From the NCBI GenBank assembly GCA_025449735.1, contig JANWIV010000002.1, positions 62,001-126,000 of the forward strand: a stretch of 64,000 nucleotides of DNA, given 5' to 3'. The notes below the pieces were generated by a model. That model was not told where the DNA came from and made no database searches. It saw only the letters and a program-made list of their open reading frames with translations. This document shows positions 1 to 9,305 of the stretch, piece by piece (positions within the stretch are counted from its first letter, which is position 1; each line of letters opens with the position of its first letter). The position numbers and the translations under genes were made by a program. The DNA comes from Candidatus Microgenomates bacterium (GTDB lineage Bacteria; Patescibacteriota; Microgenomatia; UBA1406; HO2-37-13b).

Positions 1-105
1 GATTCAGCAGTTGAGGGGACGCCTTAAAAAAGCGGCCCCCAGCATCTGGGTATGCAAAATCATGAGCTCCCTCTCTTTTTCTTTTTTTGATAAAATGCAT
101 TTCAC
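1..105 (+). other. End of an upstream gene (unresolved) and radA leader
   Basis: Two frames could hold the C-terminus of a preceding gene. Frame 1 ends at a TAA at 25-27 (tail DSAVEGTP). Frame 2 stays open to a TGA at 107-109, overlapping the radA ATG. I cannot choose between them. A short hairpin CCCAG-CAT-CTGGG lies at 38-50 without a following T-run, so I do not call a terminator. The -10 for radA (TAAAAT with a TG one base upstream) is at 88-96. Confidence 0.3.
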
Positions 106-1389
106 ATGACAAACTACATTTGTTCTTCCTGTGGCGAACCATCATCAAGCTGGTATGGGAAATGCCCGGCATGTGGGCAGTGGAATACCTTGGGAAAAGC
201 AGAGGTAGACTCAACTAGCGCAAAAAAGAAAGGTAAAGCAACACCGGCGAAACTGGCTACTTTTAAAAATGTCGCCAGCATAAAGAGTAGCAAGCTTGAA
301 ACAGGAATTTATGAAATTGATCGGGTGTTGGCCGGCGGTTTTAGCCCGGGGCAGGTGGCCTTACTTGCAGGCGAGCCTGGAGTAGGGAAATCGACATTGC
401 TACTCAAGGGCTTGAGCAAATTGAAAGTGCTTTATGCTTCAGGCGAGGAATCAACCGACCAAGTGGCGGACCGGGCAAGACGAGTCGGGATCAATCTAGA
501 CAATTTTTTGTTTACCGACGAGAGTCAGGTGGAATCAATAATTGAGGCGGCAAAAGACAACATAAAGAAATTTCAAATAATTGTCATTGATTCCGTCCAG
601 ACGATTCATTCTGGTGATGTTTTAAGCGCGGCTGGCAGTGTGTCGCAAATTAGGTCTTGCGTCGATCTATTATCTGACTTTGTCAAAGAATATCAAAAGA
701 CTCTGGTCATCGTCGGCCATGTCAACAAAGCAGGAGATATTGCTGGTCCCAAGACGCTTGAGCACTTAGTCGATAGTGTATTTTATCTAGAAGGGGATAA
801 AAACTCTTCCTATCGGGTGCTTCGCGCTCGCAAAAATCGATTTGGGACGACCGACGAAGTGGGACTTTTTGAGATGCATGAGTCTGGGTTGCAACCGGTA
901 AAAAATCCCACCGCTTTTATTGACTATGACAGAAGCCCTCAACCCGGTCGCGCCATAACCGCCACAATCGAAGGTAGCCGGGCGCTATTTTTTGAGATTC
1001 AATGCTTGGTGTCGCCGACCAATTTTGCGCTGCCTCGGCGAGTCGTCAGCGGCATTGATTTCAATCGTTTGCAGCTCATCCTGGCGGCTCTTAAAAAACA
1101 TCTCTATCTCTCCCTTGACAATAGCGACGTTTTTGTCAGTGTTGTTGGTGGACTGAGTATCAAGTCGCCGGCCGCAGACCTTGGCATTGCGATGTCGATC
1201 ATTTCCAGTGCCAAAAATAAAGCCGTGCCGACGTCAACTTTATTTTTTGGTGAAATTGGCCTTTTGGGTGAAATACGCCACATCTATAAAGAAGAGCAAA
1301 TCGAGAAAGAAGCGAAGCGATTTGGCTTCAGTAAAATATATTCTGCCTCAAAAACAGCGACACTGAGAGATATCGGTCGACTATTTTAG
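106..1389 (+). CDS. radA: DNA repair ATPase RadA/Sms
   Basis: RadA (Sms) is a cytoplasmic ATPase that processes recombination intermediates and promotes branch migration. Seen here: an N-terminal zinc finger with Cys at residues 6, 9, 20 and 23; a P-loop GEPGVGKST at 89-97; the RadA-specific KNRFG motif at 243-247; and a C-terminal Lon-protease-like domain from about residue 285. At 427 residues it is slightly shorter than the usual 450 or so. The ATG was chosen because an extended -10 (88-96) ends 9 nt upstream, predicting a nearly leaderless mRNA; no Shine-Dalgarno is present. The identification is secure. Confidence 0.97.
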   Translation: MTNYICSSCGEPSSSWYGKCPACGQWNTLGKAEVDSTSAKKKGKATPAKLATFKNVASIKSSKLETGIYEIDRVLAGGFSPGQVALLAGEPGVGKSTLLLKGLSKLKVLYASGEESTDQVADRARRVGINLDNFLFTDESQVESIIEAAKDNIKKFQIIVIDSVQTIHSGDVLSAAGSVSQIRSCVDLLSDFVKEYQKTLVIVGHVNKAGDIAGPKTLEHLVDSVFYLEGDKNSSYRVLRARKNRFGTTDEVGLFEMHESGLQPVKNPTAFIDYDRSPQPGRAITATIEGSRALFFEIQCLVSPTNFALPRRVVSGIDFNRLQLILAALKKHLYLSLDNSDVFVSVVGGLSIKSPAADLGIAMSIISSAKNKAVPTSTLFFGEIGLLGEIRHIYKEEQIEKEAKRFGFSKIYSASKTATLRDIGRLF

Positions 1390-1411
1390 TTATACTTAAT
1401 AAGCGAGTAAT

Positions 1412-1588
1412 ATGAAAAAAAATCTTAACCTTATATTATTGCTGCTTTTCACTTTGACTGTTGCTTTTATCGCTCAATTTGTCTGGAATGGAAATTTTGA
1501 TTTCCGCTCAAGAGCCAGTCAAAACTCCTCATCTGCTTATGAATTTATTAATACCAAAGTCAGTAGCGAGGCGAATGCTGCAAAATAG
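1412..1588 (+). CDS. Small secreted or membrane protein, 58 aa
   Basis: I do not recognise a family. The ORF starts with a basic MKKN followed by about 18 hydrophobic residues (a signal peptide or single membrane segment) and a short polar tail rich in Ser and Asn. It begins 22 nt after radA on the same strand, and a start-site context TAATATG resembles other starts in this genome. It may be co-transcribed with radA. Its small size and lack of homologues known to me make the coding call moderate. Confidence 0.5.
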   Translation: MKKNLNLILLLLFTLTVAFIAQFVWNGNFDFRSRASQNSSSAYEFINTKVSSEANAAK

Positions 1589-1602
1589 ACTTCATTAACT
1601 GC

Positions 1603-2448
1603 TTACCGCTTCGGCCCAGCATAGTAGACTTCATAAAGGGCGGCGCCTAAGAACAAAACATAGATGAAGGGGATCATCAAAGGACTCGGTGGGGTCAGTC
1701 GAGTTAGGCTGGTTACGGTCCCTAAAATAATGGGCAGAGTAGCGCTATGAAGAGATATTTGCCAGGTTTTGCTAAAGGTCAGCGTCGGCACCATTCGGCG
1801 AACAATCAAAAAATAAACTATTGATAATAAAGCCAAAATCAGCATTGCCATAATTGTCATGAAGACAAAATAGATAGTAATAAAAAAGAGTAATAATGAC
1901 AGCAGGATGGCGGGGAATATAATCGAGACAATTTTTAACCTGTTTTTGACTAAATCAATATTGCTTTTGGTGACTTTGACATCAAGCCCTGGCTCATAGC
2001 GCATTACTTGCGTGGTATCATCAATATTGATGACGACACTACTACCAGTGAGTAAAATCGGCGTGCGATAAAGGTCGCGCTTGCCTGGTGTGGCAAACTC
2101 ATCAATGACAAGGATGGGTCGCGGTACTGAGTCGATCGTCATAAACACAATATAAGGCCGGTCAAAGCTAGTCATCAGCTGGCCATTTTTGATTCTAATA
2201 ACCAGGTTTTCCGGATAATTTTCTAGCACAGAATTAATTTCCTTATAAATATGCAAGCTGTCTTTGGTAATGAGCAGCTTATGAGAGATAGCCAGCCCGG
2301 AGAATGTGGCGATCATAAACATCAAGGCCAGAAAATACTTAAAAGAAAATTTAAATGGCGCTGTTTTTAACTTTTTATAATAAGTATCCAGCGGCAGAAG
2401 TGAGTTTAAAAAAACATGAATAAAGGTATTAATTTTTCTTAACATCAT
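1603..2448 (-). CDS. DUF1189-like integral membrane protein
   Basis: A multi-spanning membrane protein. An N-terminal amphipathic stretch leads into a first membrane segment (about residues 38-58), then an extracytoplasmic domain of roughly 110 residues, then four or so further hydrophobic segments packed in the C-terminal third. This layout and the pattern near the N-terminus suit the DUF1189 family, whose function is unknown. The frame can be extended to a TTG at 2481, but I prefer the ATG at 2448 because an AT-rich -10-like sequence lies just upstream. It is convergent with the small gene at 1412 and divergent from tuf. Confidence 0.6.
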   Translation of the reverse strand: MMLRKINTFIHVFLNSLLPLDTYYKKLKTAPFKFSFKYFLALMFMIATFSGLAISHKLLITKDSLHIYKEINSVLENYPENLVIRIKNGQLMTSFDRPYIVFMTIDSVPRPILVIDEFATPGKRDLYRTPILLTGSSVVINIDDTTQVMRYEPGLDVKVTKSNIDLVKNRLKIVSIIFPAILLSLLLFFITIYFVFMTIMAMLILALLSIVYFLIVRRMVPTLTFSKTWQISLHSATLPIILGTVTSLTRLTPPSPLMIPFIYVLFLGAALYEVYYAGPKR

Positions 2449-2501
2449 ATATAATATAATTATTGTAGAGATAGATTTCAATAGCCTGACAAAAATATTC
2501 A

Positions 2502-2518
2502 GTAAATCTTGAATTTAC
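2502..2518. other. Hairpin upstream of tuf
   Basis: A perfect 6-bp inverted repeat, GTAAAT-CTTGA-ATTTAC, sits between the divergent membrane-protein gene and the tuf promoter, directly upstream of the -35 box. There is no T-run on either side, so it is more likely a protein-binding or structural site than a terminator. Function unknown. Confidence 0.35.
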
Positions 2519-2521
2519 CTC

Positions 2522-2550
2522 TTGCAATTCGATCTGACCTTATATATAAT
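2522..2550 (+). promoter_or_regulatory. Promoter of tuf
   Basis: TTGCAA (2522-2527), 17-bp spacer, TATAAT (2545-2550): a strong sigma-70-type promoter. Transcription should begin near 2557, leaving a leader of about 29 nt that contains a T7 tract and no Shine-Dalgarno before the tuf ATG. Confidence 0.75.
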
Positions 2551-2585
2551 TGACAAATCAAGTTATTATTTTTTTGTATTAAAAA

Positions 2586-3773
<1,188 letters not shown>

Positions 3774-3876
3774 CAAGAAACAATAACCAAGAAACAAACA
3801 AGCTCCAATAACCAAATTTCAAACTAATTGGTCATTGTAAATTGAGATTTGTTTGTACCTTGTATCTTGTATCTTG
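3774..3876 (+). repeat. Dispersed about 100-bp word-repeat element, copy A
   Basis: An intergenic element made of repeated short words (AAGAAACAA, TTGTATC). Its left 26 bases (3774-3799) are identical to the reverse complement of 40246-40271, and its right arm (about 3840-3876) matches the reverse complement of 40166-40205 with only a few differences, while the centre has diverged. The two arms of one element are also imperfectly complementary, so the whole can fold. It lies between tuf and rpsJ. Confidence 0.8.
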
Positions 3877-3905
3877 GATACTTTAATTTTGCACTTTTAT
3901 AAAAT

Positions 3906-4217
3906 ATGCCAAAAGGTAAGATCCGAATTCGACTTAAATCCTTTGATCATCGTCTTATCGATGAGACCTGTCAGAAGCTGGTAGATACCGCAACTAAGAC
4001 AGGGGCATCTTTTGTGGGTCCAATCCCCCTCCCTACTAGAATTGAAAAATACACTGTCAACAAATCTCCTTTTACTGATAAAGACTCTAGAGAGTATTTT
4101 GGTCTAAAAATACATAAAAGACTGATTGATATTGTCAATCCTACCAATCAAACCATTGACTCGCTAATGCACCTTGATCTCCCCGCTGGAGTCTCGGTTG
4201 AGGTTAAAATGGGGTAA
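3906..4217 (+). CDS. rpsJ: 30S ribosomal protein S10
   Basis: S10, a 30S head protein that also serves in transcription antitermination as NusE. It is 103 residues, the normal size, with the conserved core ([10 protein letters not shown] near the start, [15 protein letters not shown] in the middle, [12 protein letters not shown] at the end). It follows tuf, but instead of being joined to rplC it is followed by a 5-kb island. A diverged copy of its last 12 codons lies about 950 bp downstream (5127-5162), indicating a rearrangement at this 3' end. The start lacks a Shine-Dalgarno and follows TATAAAAT. Confidence 0.98.
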   Translation: MPKGKIRIRLKSFDHRLIDETCQKLVDTATKTGASFVGPIPLPTRIEKYTVNKSPFTDKDSREYFGLKIHKRLIDIVNPTNQTIDSLMHLDLPAGVSVEVKMG

Positions 4218-4221
4218 AATT

Positions 4222-5094
4222 ATGACCGAGCCAACATCGGAAGATAAAGCGCCGCAATACTCACTTCCAGACTTGAAAGATTTAGCTTCCAATGGCGATT
4301 TGAATGAAGAGGCTTGGCAGGGTTTATATCATTTAGCTCGGGAGGAAGAGATTCAAACTAATGAAGCCTCATCTTTGAGCGACATTCCTGCTAGCGCGCT
4401 TATTGAACTAGCAGAAAAAGTCAGAGGTGAACCAGATCCTATAAAGCGATATGAATTGGTCTCAAGTCTAAGTCCACGTGAAGGAGTAATTTGGTTTGAT
4501 GTTTTAGAAACATTTTCAGATAAAAGTTCGAGAGACCTTATCTATGACAGCTTATTTCTATCGGCCGATGATCGCCGAAGAATAGTAGATTTGGGTACTG
4601 GGACCGGAAACTTGGCTATAGCGCTTGAAGATTTGGCTGACGAAGTCATTGGAGTGGATCGAGTCGACAAACTACTTGAAGTCGCTCGTCTCCAATCTCC
4701 AGATACGATTAAGTATCATCAAGCAGAAGTTTTTTCTACCGGACTTGCAGAAGCGTCATTTGATTTGGCGGTAAGCTTAGGACTTGAATCGTCATTTACT
4801 AAAGTACAAATTGCAGCCTTAACCCAAGAGGTAAGTAGATTGTTAAGAAACGGAGGATCGTATATTACTACTTTTAACACATTGGGCGATATTAGTGAGT
4901 TTGCAAGTACCGCTAAAGGATTGCTTGCTGATTGTATTGTTGACACAGTAAGTGGAAAGTCTGCACTGAGCAATGAAGACAAATGGGAATATAGCGATTT
5001 AGAAAGTGCATTTGAGTTGGTAGGAATGAGCTTGATCGAGTCGTATGAAAATGAAGATGGCAGTATGATTGCTGTTGAGTTTGTTAAATCATGA
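4222..5094 (+). CDS. Class I SAM-dependent methyltransferase
   Basis: A methyltransferase of about 290 residues. Motif I (VDLGTGTGNLA), the acidic end of strand 2 (IGVDRVDK) and a later hydrophobic strand with LRNGGSY (motif after strand 5) are visible in the second half; the first 100 or so residues are acidic and helical and show no known motif. The substrate cannot be told. An upstream in-frame TTG exists within rpsJ, but the ATG at 4222, 5 bp after the rpsJ stop, is the likelier start. It is the first gene of the island separating rpsJ from rplC and is flanked by rpsJ and a rpsJ remnant. Confidence 0.8.
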   Translation: MTEPTSEDKAPQYSLPDLKDLASNGDLNEEAWQGLYHLAREEEIQTNEASSLSDIPASALIELAEKVRGEPDPIKRYELVSSLSPREGVIWFDVLETFSDKSSRDLIYDSLFLSADDRRRIVDLGTGTGNLAIALEDLADEVIGVDRVDKLLEVARLQSPDTIKYHQAEVFSTGLAEASFDLAVSLGLESSFTKVQIAALTQEVSRLLRNGGSYITTFNTLGDISEFASTAKGLLADCIVDTVSGKSALSNEDKWEYSDLESAFELVGMSLIESYENEDGSMIAVEFVKS

Positions 5095-5126
5095 AATTCC
5101 AATCATGCTCATGGATATTACCGAGT

Positions 5127-5171
5127 CTTCCCGTCGGCGTCAGTGTTGAGGTTAAGATGGGGCAATTTTAA
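5127..5171 (+). pseudogene. Remnant of a second rpsJ 3' end
   Basis: Codons at 5127-5162 read [12 protein letters not shown], followed by Gln, Phe and a TAA, and match the end of S10 (4179-4214, [12 protein letters not shown]) at 11 of 12 residues, yet 8 of 36 bases differ, mostly at synonymous sites. This is the signature of a diverged, once-functional S10 copy rather than a recent duplication. No upstream S10 codons are recognisable. The remnant lies immediately after the methyltransferase stop and its TAA overlaps the stop of the reverse-strand NUDIX gene. Confidence 0.8.
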
Positions 5172-5674
5172 GCAAGTAGCTCTTTATAGAAGATATTGAT
5201 AACATAAAAGAAGGCATCGCCAAATTCTTTTTTATTTCTTTTCAACTCAATTTTCAATCCGCTTTTGGTGAACCATTCAAGGGACTCAGCCTCATCGCCA
5301 AGCACTGGTTCCTTGTCAGAAAAAATTTCATATAAAAGAAAGTAATGATTTTCGTGTCTACCAAGGACATGTCTGTTAAATATCGCTTTCCCTTTTAGTT
5401 TGTAAGTGAAATCTGAGATGCCTATTTCTTCAAGAACCTCTCTTTTTAAAGCATCAGTATCTTTTTCTCCGGAACTAACGTGACCGCCAACAGGGGAGAC
5501 GAATTGCCCAGCGTCCTGTTTGTGAGCGTAGGGTTTAATAAGCATAAACTCTCCTTTAGAGTTTATAAGCTCAGCAATGACGCATTTATGCAGCAGCCCC
5601 TTTTCATGAGCCATCTTCTTTGAAGTCTTGTAGAGATTGTTTAAATTACTATCAACGATATCCACCATTTCCAT
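5168..5674 (-). CDS. NUDIX hydrolase
   Basis: A NUDIX-family pyrophosphohydrolase of 168 residues. The Nudix box is complete: GGHVSSGEKDTDALKREVLE followed by EIGI, satisfying G-x5-E-x7-REUxEExGU. The substrate (nucleotide, sugar nucleotide or other diphosphate) cannot be deduced. A minus-strand -10 TATACT (complement of 5681-5686) ends 6 nt before the ATG, predicting a leaderless transcript. It runs opposite to its neighbours in the island. Confidence 0.88.
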   Translation of the reverse strand: MEMVDIVDSNLNNLYKTSKKMAHEKGLLHKCVIAELINSKGEFMLIKPYAHKQDAGQFVSPVGGHVSSGEKDTDALKREVLEEIGISDFTYKLKGKAIFNRHVLGRHENHYFLLYEIFSDKEPVLGDEAESLEWFTKSGLKIELKRNKKEFGDAFFYVINIFYKELLA

Positions 5675-5895
5675 GATGAGAGTATATCACAATGCAAAAC
5701 TGCGGAGTCCATTATTCCCACTCTGTAGTTGCTGGGGGTTTGAATGTCGACCTGTAGGCGCGACGGGAATATTTTGGTATAAATTGCAGAAGTTGAGCGT
5801 GCACACCTTGGAGGTGTGTGAGCTTAAACTTTGTAAAAAAATTAAACTTCACTTTGATTTTTTTCACTATCTTCTATGCTATAATCGGGTTTGAA
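5675..5895. other. Divergent intergenic region with hairpin
   Basis: Region between the divergent NUDIX and HAD genes. A perfect 7-bp hairpin CACACCT-TGG-AGGTGTG lies at 5802-5818; there is no T-run. The HAD promoter, an extended -10 (TG at 5877-5878, TATAAT at 5880-5885), predicts a start of transcription 3-4 nt before the HAD ATG. Nothing else is evident. Confidence 0.5.
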
Positions 5896-6540
5896 ATGAA
5901 ATATGATACGGTTCTTTTTGACTGGGATGGGTGTTTGGTCCATACGCTTGAGGTTTGGCTAAAAGCAGTGCACCTTTCATTAAAAAAAGAGAGAATTAGA
6001 CTCTCTGACAAAGAAATTGTCGAAAAAATACTACAAGGTAAAATCGAATTCTCAACAATTGGTTTTAAAGATTCAAGAGCATTTTGGGATTCTACCACCG
6101 CCTATATTGTTTCCCACCATGATGAAATAACCCTTCACACTGGTGTTAAATCAACATTGAGCCTTCTTAAAAAGAAGGGGATAAAATTATCAATAGTGAC
6201 GAGATCCTATCGGCATATATTTGAAGGTATGTATGAGGGCAAAGGAATCGACCATCTCATCGATCTGGTTATTACTCATGATGATGTGGCGCATCAAAAA
6301 CCCCACCCCGAGTCGGTACTTCTCGCTATGAAAAAACTGAGGTCAAAACCAAGCACCACCCTCATCGTTGGCGATAGCGAACATGAAGTGCGAGCTGGGC
6401 AAGCGGCTGGGATTGATACCGTCCTTTTTTACCCACCCCATAATGAAGCTTTTTATAATATTGATGATCATCATGCTCTTGAAGCCACCTATATGATTCA
6501 CTCTTTCAAAGAGTTACTGCCTATTGTGATAGGGCAATAG
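5896..6540 (+). CDS. HAD-superfamily phosphatase (phosphoglycolate phosphatase-like)
   Basis: A haloacid-dehalogenase hydrolase of 214 residues. Motif I LFDWDGCLV contains the nucleophile Asp and general acid Asp; motif II is the T of SIVTRS; motif III Lys lies in HQKPHPE; motif IV is VGDSEHEV. A helical cap follows motif I. This arrangement fits the phosphoglycolate phosphatase / pyrophosphatase group, but the substrate is inferred only. The frame extends upstream to a GTG at 5818; I chose the ATG at 5896 because it begins right before the conserved first strand and fits the promoter. Confidence 0.85.
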   Translation: MKYDTVLFDWDGCLVHTLEVWLKAVHLSLKKERIRLSDKEIVEKILQGKIEFSTIGFKDSRAFWDSTTAYIVSHHDEITLHTGVKSTLSLLKKKGIKLSIVTRSYRHIFEGMYEGKGIDHLIDLVITHDDVAHQKPHPESVLLAMKKLRSKPSTTLIVGDSEHEVRAGQAAGIDTVLFYPPHNEAFYNIDDHHALEATYMIHSFKELLPIVIGQ

Positions 6541-6865
6541 TGCGTTAGATTCCAACTTGCCTTTGAAGACGAAAGTGGCAACCTTTATAATAATTAAGAC
6601 TATCTTTCAATTCAGCATGCAGGGGAGAAGTTTTATTTCGGCATCGCTTGTCATCCCGTACTTGATACGGGATCCATGGATCCCCGCGTACCTGCCTCGC
6701 GGCAAGGCGGGCGCGAGGATGACAAAACAATTAGATCCTGAAACCCTCCGTCGTTAAAACTCTGGCGGGCAGGCAAGTTCAGGATGACGTAATCCGTCAG
6801 TTCAGGATGAAAGTTACTAGTATTTAATCCCTGTTTTTCCGTAGGCGGGGTAACTCAATCTTAAT
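6541..6865. other. Gene-free repeat-rich interval before the ATPase
   Basis: A 325-bp stretch with no credible gene. It holds the palindromic element at 6649-6724, then fragments of further units (TTCAGGATGA occurs at 6778-6787 and again at 6801-6810) and a GGCGGGCAGGC segment. These are parts of the TGTCATCC-type repeat family seen again near 55220 and 59738. No promoter was recognised for the downstream ATPase. Confidence 0.6.
6649..6724. repeat. TGTCATCC/GGATGACA palindromic element
   Basis: Outer inverted arms TGTCATCC (6649-6656) and GGATGACA (6717-6724) enclose a hairpin CCCGTA-CTTGA-TACGGG, the palindrome GGATCCATGGATCC, and a GC-rich inverted segment around CTCGCGGCAAGGCGGG. It is far richer in G+C than its surroundings. 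It belongs to the same family as the elements at 55220, 59738, 59941 and 60258. Confidence 0.85.
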
Positions 6866-9274
6866 GTGAAAGAAAAAGGATTATCATCAAGAGAAGCCAC
6901 CCAAAGGCAGGCTGAATATGGACGCAATATATTGCCTCGAGGCAAATCGGTATCGATTCTTAAAATACTACTGCGCCAATTTGTTTCACCTCTAGTCTTC
7001 GTCTTGTTTTTTGCCGCTTTAGTCACTATTTATTTTGCTGATTATTCAGATACGATTGTAATTTTATTAGCCGTCATATTAAATACCATTCTTGGTTTCT
7101 ATCAAGAGCTAAAAGCGGAGCATTCATTACATGCGCTATCGGGAATGCTGGCTATTAAAGTAATGGCTTATCGAGACTCTCGGCGCGTCCAACTATTAGC
7201 GACTGATGTTGTGCCGGGAGACTTGATTTATCTCTCCTCTGGAGACAGCGTCCCTGGTGACGGTGTGCTAATTGAAGCCAACAACCTACTCGTCAATGAA
7301 GCGATGCTGACCGGAGAAAGCACGCCTATTATCAAAAAAATTGATAAAAAAAGTGGCCAGATCGGGGATTGGGTATTTATGGGGACCACTGTGACTTCAG
7401 GAACGGGAATCTTTATCGTCAAGCGAATTGGGGCTAGTACTCAAATGGGAACAATTGCCAAAGATTTATCAAAAGTCGAAGAAGAAGCAACGCCACTGCA
7501 AAAAAGAATCACAAATCTATCTTTTTATTTGACCGGTGTCGTGGCAATAGTTTCGGCAATTATTTTTGTAACGGGCATCGCCGTTGGCAATAGCTTTGAG
7601 GATATGTTTACTACCGCTGTTGCTGTTGCCGTGTCGATGATTCCTGAGGGTATGCTTGTGTCGATTACGGTCGTTTTGGCAATTGGCATGCAGAGAATTC
7701 TTAAAAAACATGCCTTAGTGCGTCGCTTAGTCTCGGCTGAGACCCTAGGGATGGTGACTGTTATTGCCACCGATAAGACCGGTACCTTGACCGAAGGGAT
7801 AATGCGAGTCAAGAAAACTAAATTTACCGACAAAAAAGCGGCGATGCTGACATGTATTTATGCCAATGATTTGAGTGATTCACTGGAGTCCGCAATTTGG
7901 AAATGGGCTGATAAGGAAGGAATTGACGGGCAAAAAATTACTGAAGAGAATCCAAGGCAGTCTGTCGTTCCTTTTAACAGTGCGCATAAATATATGAGTG
8001 TCAAAGTTGACGGTAAAGTTTATATGAAAGGGGCACCTGAGGTGGTGCTTAAACTATGCAAACTATCTACCGACGAAAAAAAACAGTGGATGACACTCGC
8101 GGACAGTTGGTCAAGTGAGGGCTTAAGACTGTTGGGTCTCTCTCAAGGCGACAAATGGTTAGGATTAATTGGCGTTGAGGATCCCGTACGCGAAGATGTC
8201 AAATTGGTATTTGATAAAGCGAGGCGAGCGGGAATTCGAGTCATTATGATCACCGGTGACTATGTCGGCACCGCCGAGGCGGTATGGAGAGTAATCGCCG
8301 GCACGCAACCAAAGGTGATTGAAGGTATGGAGCTCAATAATATTTCCAAAAATGAGTTTGATAAAATTGTCCGCACCACTGATATTTTTGCCCGAGTTAC
8401 TGCTGACGAAAAACTGAAGATTGTCCAGGCGCTCTCATCACAGGGTGAGGTAGTGGCATTGGTTGGAGACGGGGTCAATGATGCCCCGGCACTTAAAGCG
8501 GCTGATATTGGCATCGTAGTCGGTGGGGCCAGCGATGTCTCTCGTGAGACGGCGGATATGGTGCTGATAGACTCAAATTTCAATACGATCATTGCCGCCA
8601 TTGAGCAAGGTAGAGGGATGTTTGAAACGATTAAAAAAGTGGTTTTATATTTGCTCGCTAACAGTTTTTCCGAAGTGTTACTTTTGGTTTTGTGTATGAG
8701 TGCTGGTTTGCCGCTAGCGGTGACTGCGGGGCAGATATTATGGATCAATCTAGTGACCGATGGGTTGCCCAATATTGCCCTCACACTTGAGCCTCATGAT
8801 AAAGGTTTGCTACTGAGAAAGCCAAATCTACCGGAAGCGCCGATTGTGGATGCAGTGGGGAAAATCTTGATACTGGTAGTTAGTATCTCGACCGGCTTTG
8901 TCAGCTTTGTCTTTTTTGATTTGTTCTATAGCACCTATGGCTTGTCACTAGCGCGTACAGTTGCTTTTTCTACACTTGGCTTGTCGACGATACTTATGGT
9001 TTTCTCAATAAGGTCATATAAGCCGATTTGGAAGGTCAATCAACTGCAAAATCCCTATTTAGTTCTCGCTGTCGCAATTGGGTTTATTTTGCAACTTTTG
9101 GCAATTTATCATCCGATTATGAATGTGTTTTTGCATACGGTGCCATTAGGGACGCCGGAGTGGCTCGCCGTCATAGCCGGTAGTTTAATTATCCTAATCC
9201 TAGTTGAAACTTTGAAACTTTTCTTTCATAACTTAATTAAGTCGAAAGCCCTGACAATGGTTATTTCTCGTTGA
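6866..9274 (+). CDS. P2-type cation-transporting ATPase
   Basis: An ion-pumping P-type ATPase of 802 residues in the membrane. Seen: TGES actuator loop (about residue 147), PEGM in M4, phosphorylation site DKTGTLT (about 303), nucleotide-binding KGAPE, hinge MITGD and GDGVNDAP, and M5-M6 with LVTDGLPNIAL, the pattern of Ca2+-pump-like P2 ATPases. I infer Ca2+ or a similar cation, not proven. The only in-frame start is a GTG 13 codons after a stop; the N-terminus starts at KGLSSREA, so the usual first 15-25 residues are missing, possibly trimmed by the adjacent repeat. The stop codon overlaps the -35 of the rplC promoter. Confidence 0.92.
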   Translation: MKEKGLSSREATQRQAEYGRNILPRGKSVSILKILLRQFVSPLVFVLFFAALVTIYFADYSDTIVILLAVILNTILGFYQELKAEHSLHALSGMLAIKVMAYRDSRRVQLLATDVVPGDLIYLSSGDSVPGDGVLIEANNLLVNEAMLTGESTPIIKKIDKKSGQIGDWVFMGTTVTSGTGIFIVKRIGASTQMGTIAKDLSKVEEEATPLQKRITNLSFYLTGVVAIVSAIIFVTGIAVGNSFEDMFTTAVAVAVSMIPEGMLVSITVVLAIGMQRILKKHALVRRLVSAETLGMVTVIATDKTGTLTEGIMRVKKTKFTDKKAAMLTCIYANDLSDSLESAIWKWADKEGIDGQKITEENPRQSVVPFNSAHKYMSVKVDGKVYMKGAPEVVLKLCKLSTDEKKQWMTLADSWSSEGLRLLGLSQGDKWLGLIGVEDPVREDVKLVFDKARRAGIRVIMITGDYVGTAEAVWRVIAGTQPKVIEGMELNNISKNEFDKIVRTTDIFARVTADEKLKIVQALSSQGEVVALVGDGVNDAPALKAADIGIVVGGASDVSRETADMVLIDSNFNTIIAAIEQGRGMFETIKKVVLYLLANSFSEVLLLVLCMSAGLPLAVTAGQILWINLVTDGLPNIALTLEPHDKGLLLRKPNLPEAPIVDAVGKILILVVSISTGFVSFVFFDLFYSTYGLSLARTVAFSTLGLSTILMVFSIRSYKPIWKVNQLQNPYLVLAVAIGFILQLLAIYHPIMNVFLHTVPLGTPEWLAVIAGSLIILILVETLKLFFHNLIKSKALTMVISR

Positions 9275-9299
9275 CTTCAAACTGACTGTAGTATATAAT
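9271..9299 (+). promoter_or_regulatory. Promoter of the L3-S9 operon
   Basis: TTGACT (9271-9276), 17-bp spacer, TATAAT (9294-9299): a near-consensus sigma-70 promoter. The predicted transcription start is about 9306, giving a leader of about 86 nt before rplC, one of the few long leaders in this window. The -35 overlaps the stop of the upstream ATPase gene. Confidence 0.88.
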
Positions 9300-9305
9300 T
9301 GCTTC

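Noticed and set aside
38-50. Terminator before radA
   Set aside because: The 5-bp hairpin has no following T-run and a 3-nt loop; insufficient.
5818-5895. Longer HAD protein starting at GTG 5818
   Set aside because: The extension contains the promoter -10 (5880-5885) and precedes the conserved first strand; ATG 5896 fits both.
7525-8784. Open frames antisense to the P-type ATPase
   Set aside because: They lack promoters, start signals and recognisable motifs and mirror the codon pattern of the real gene.
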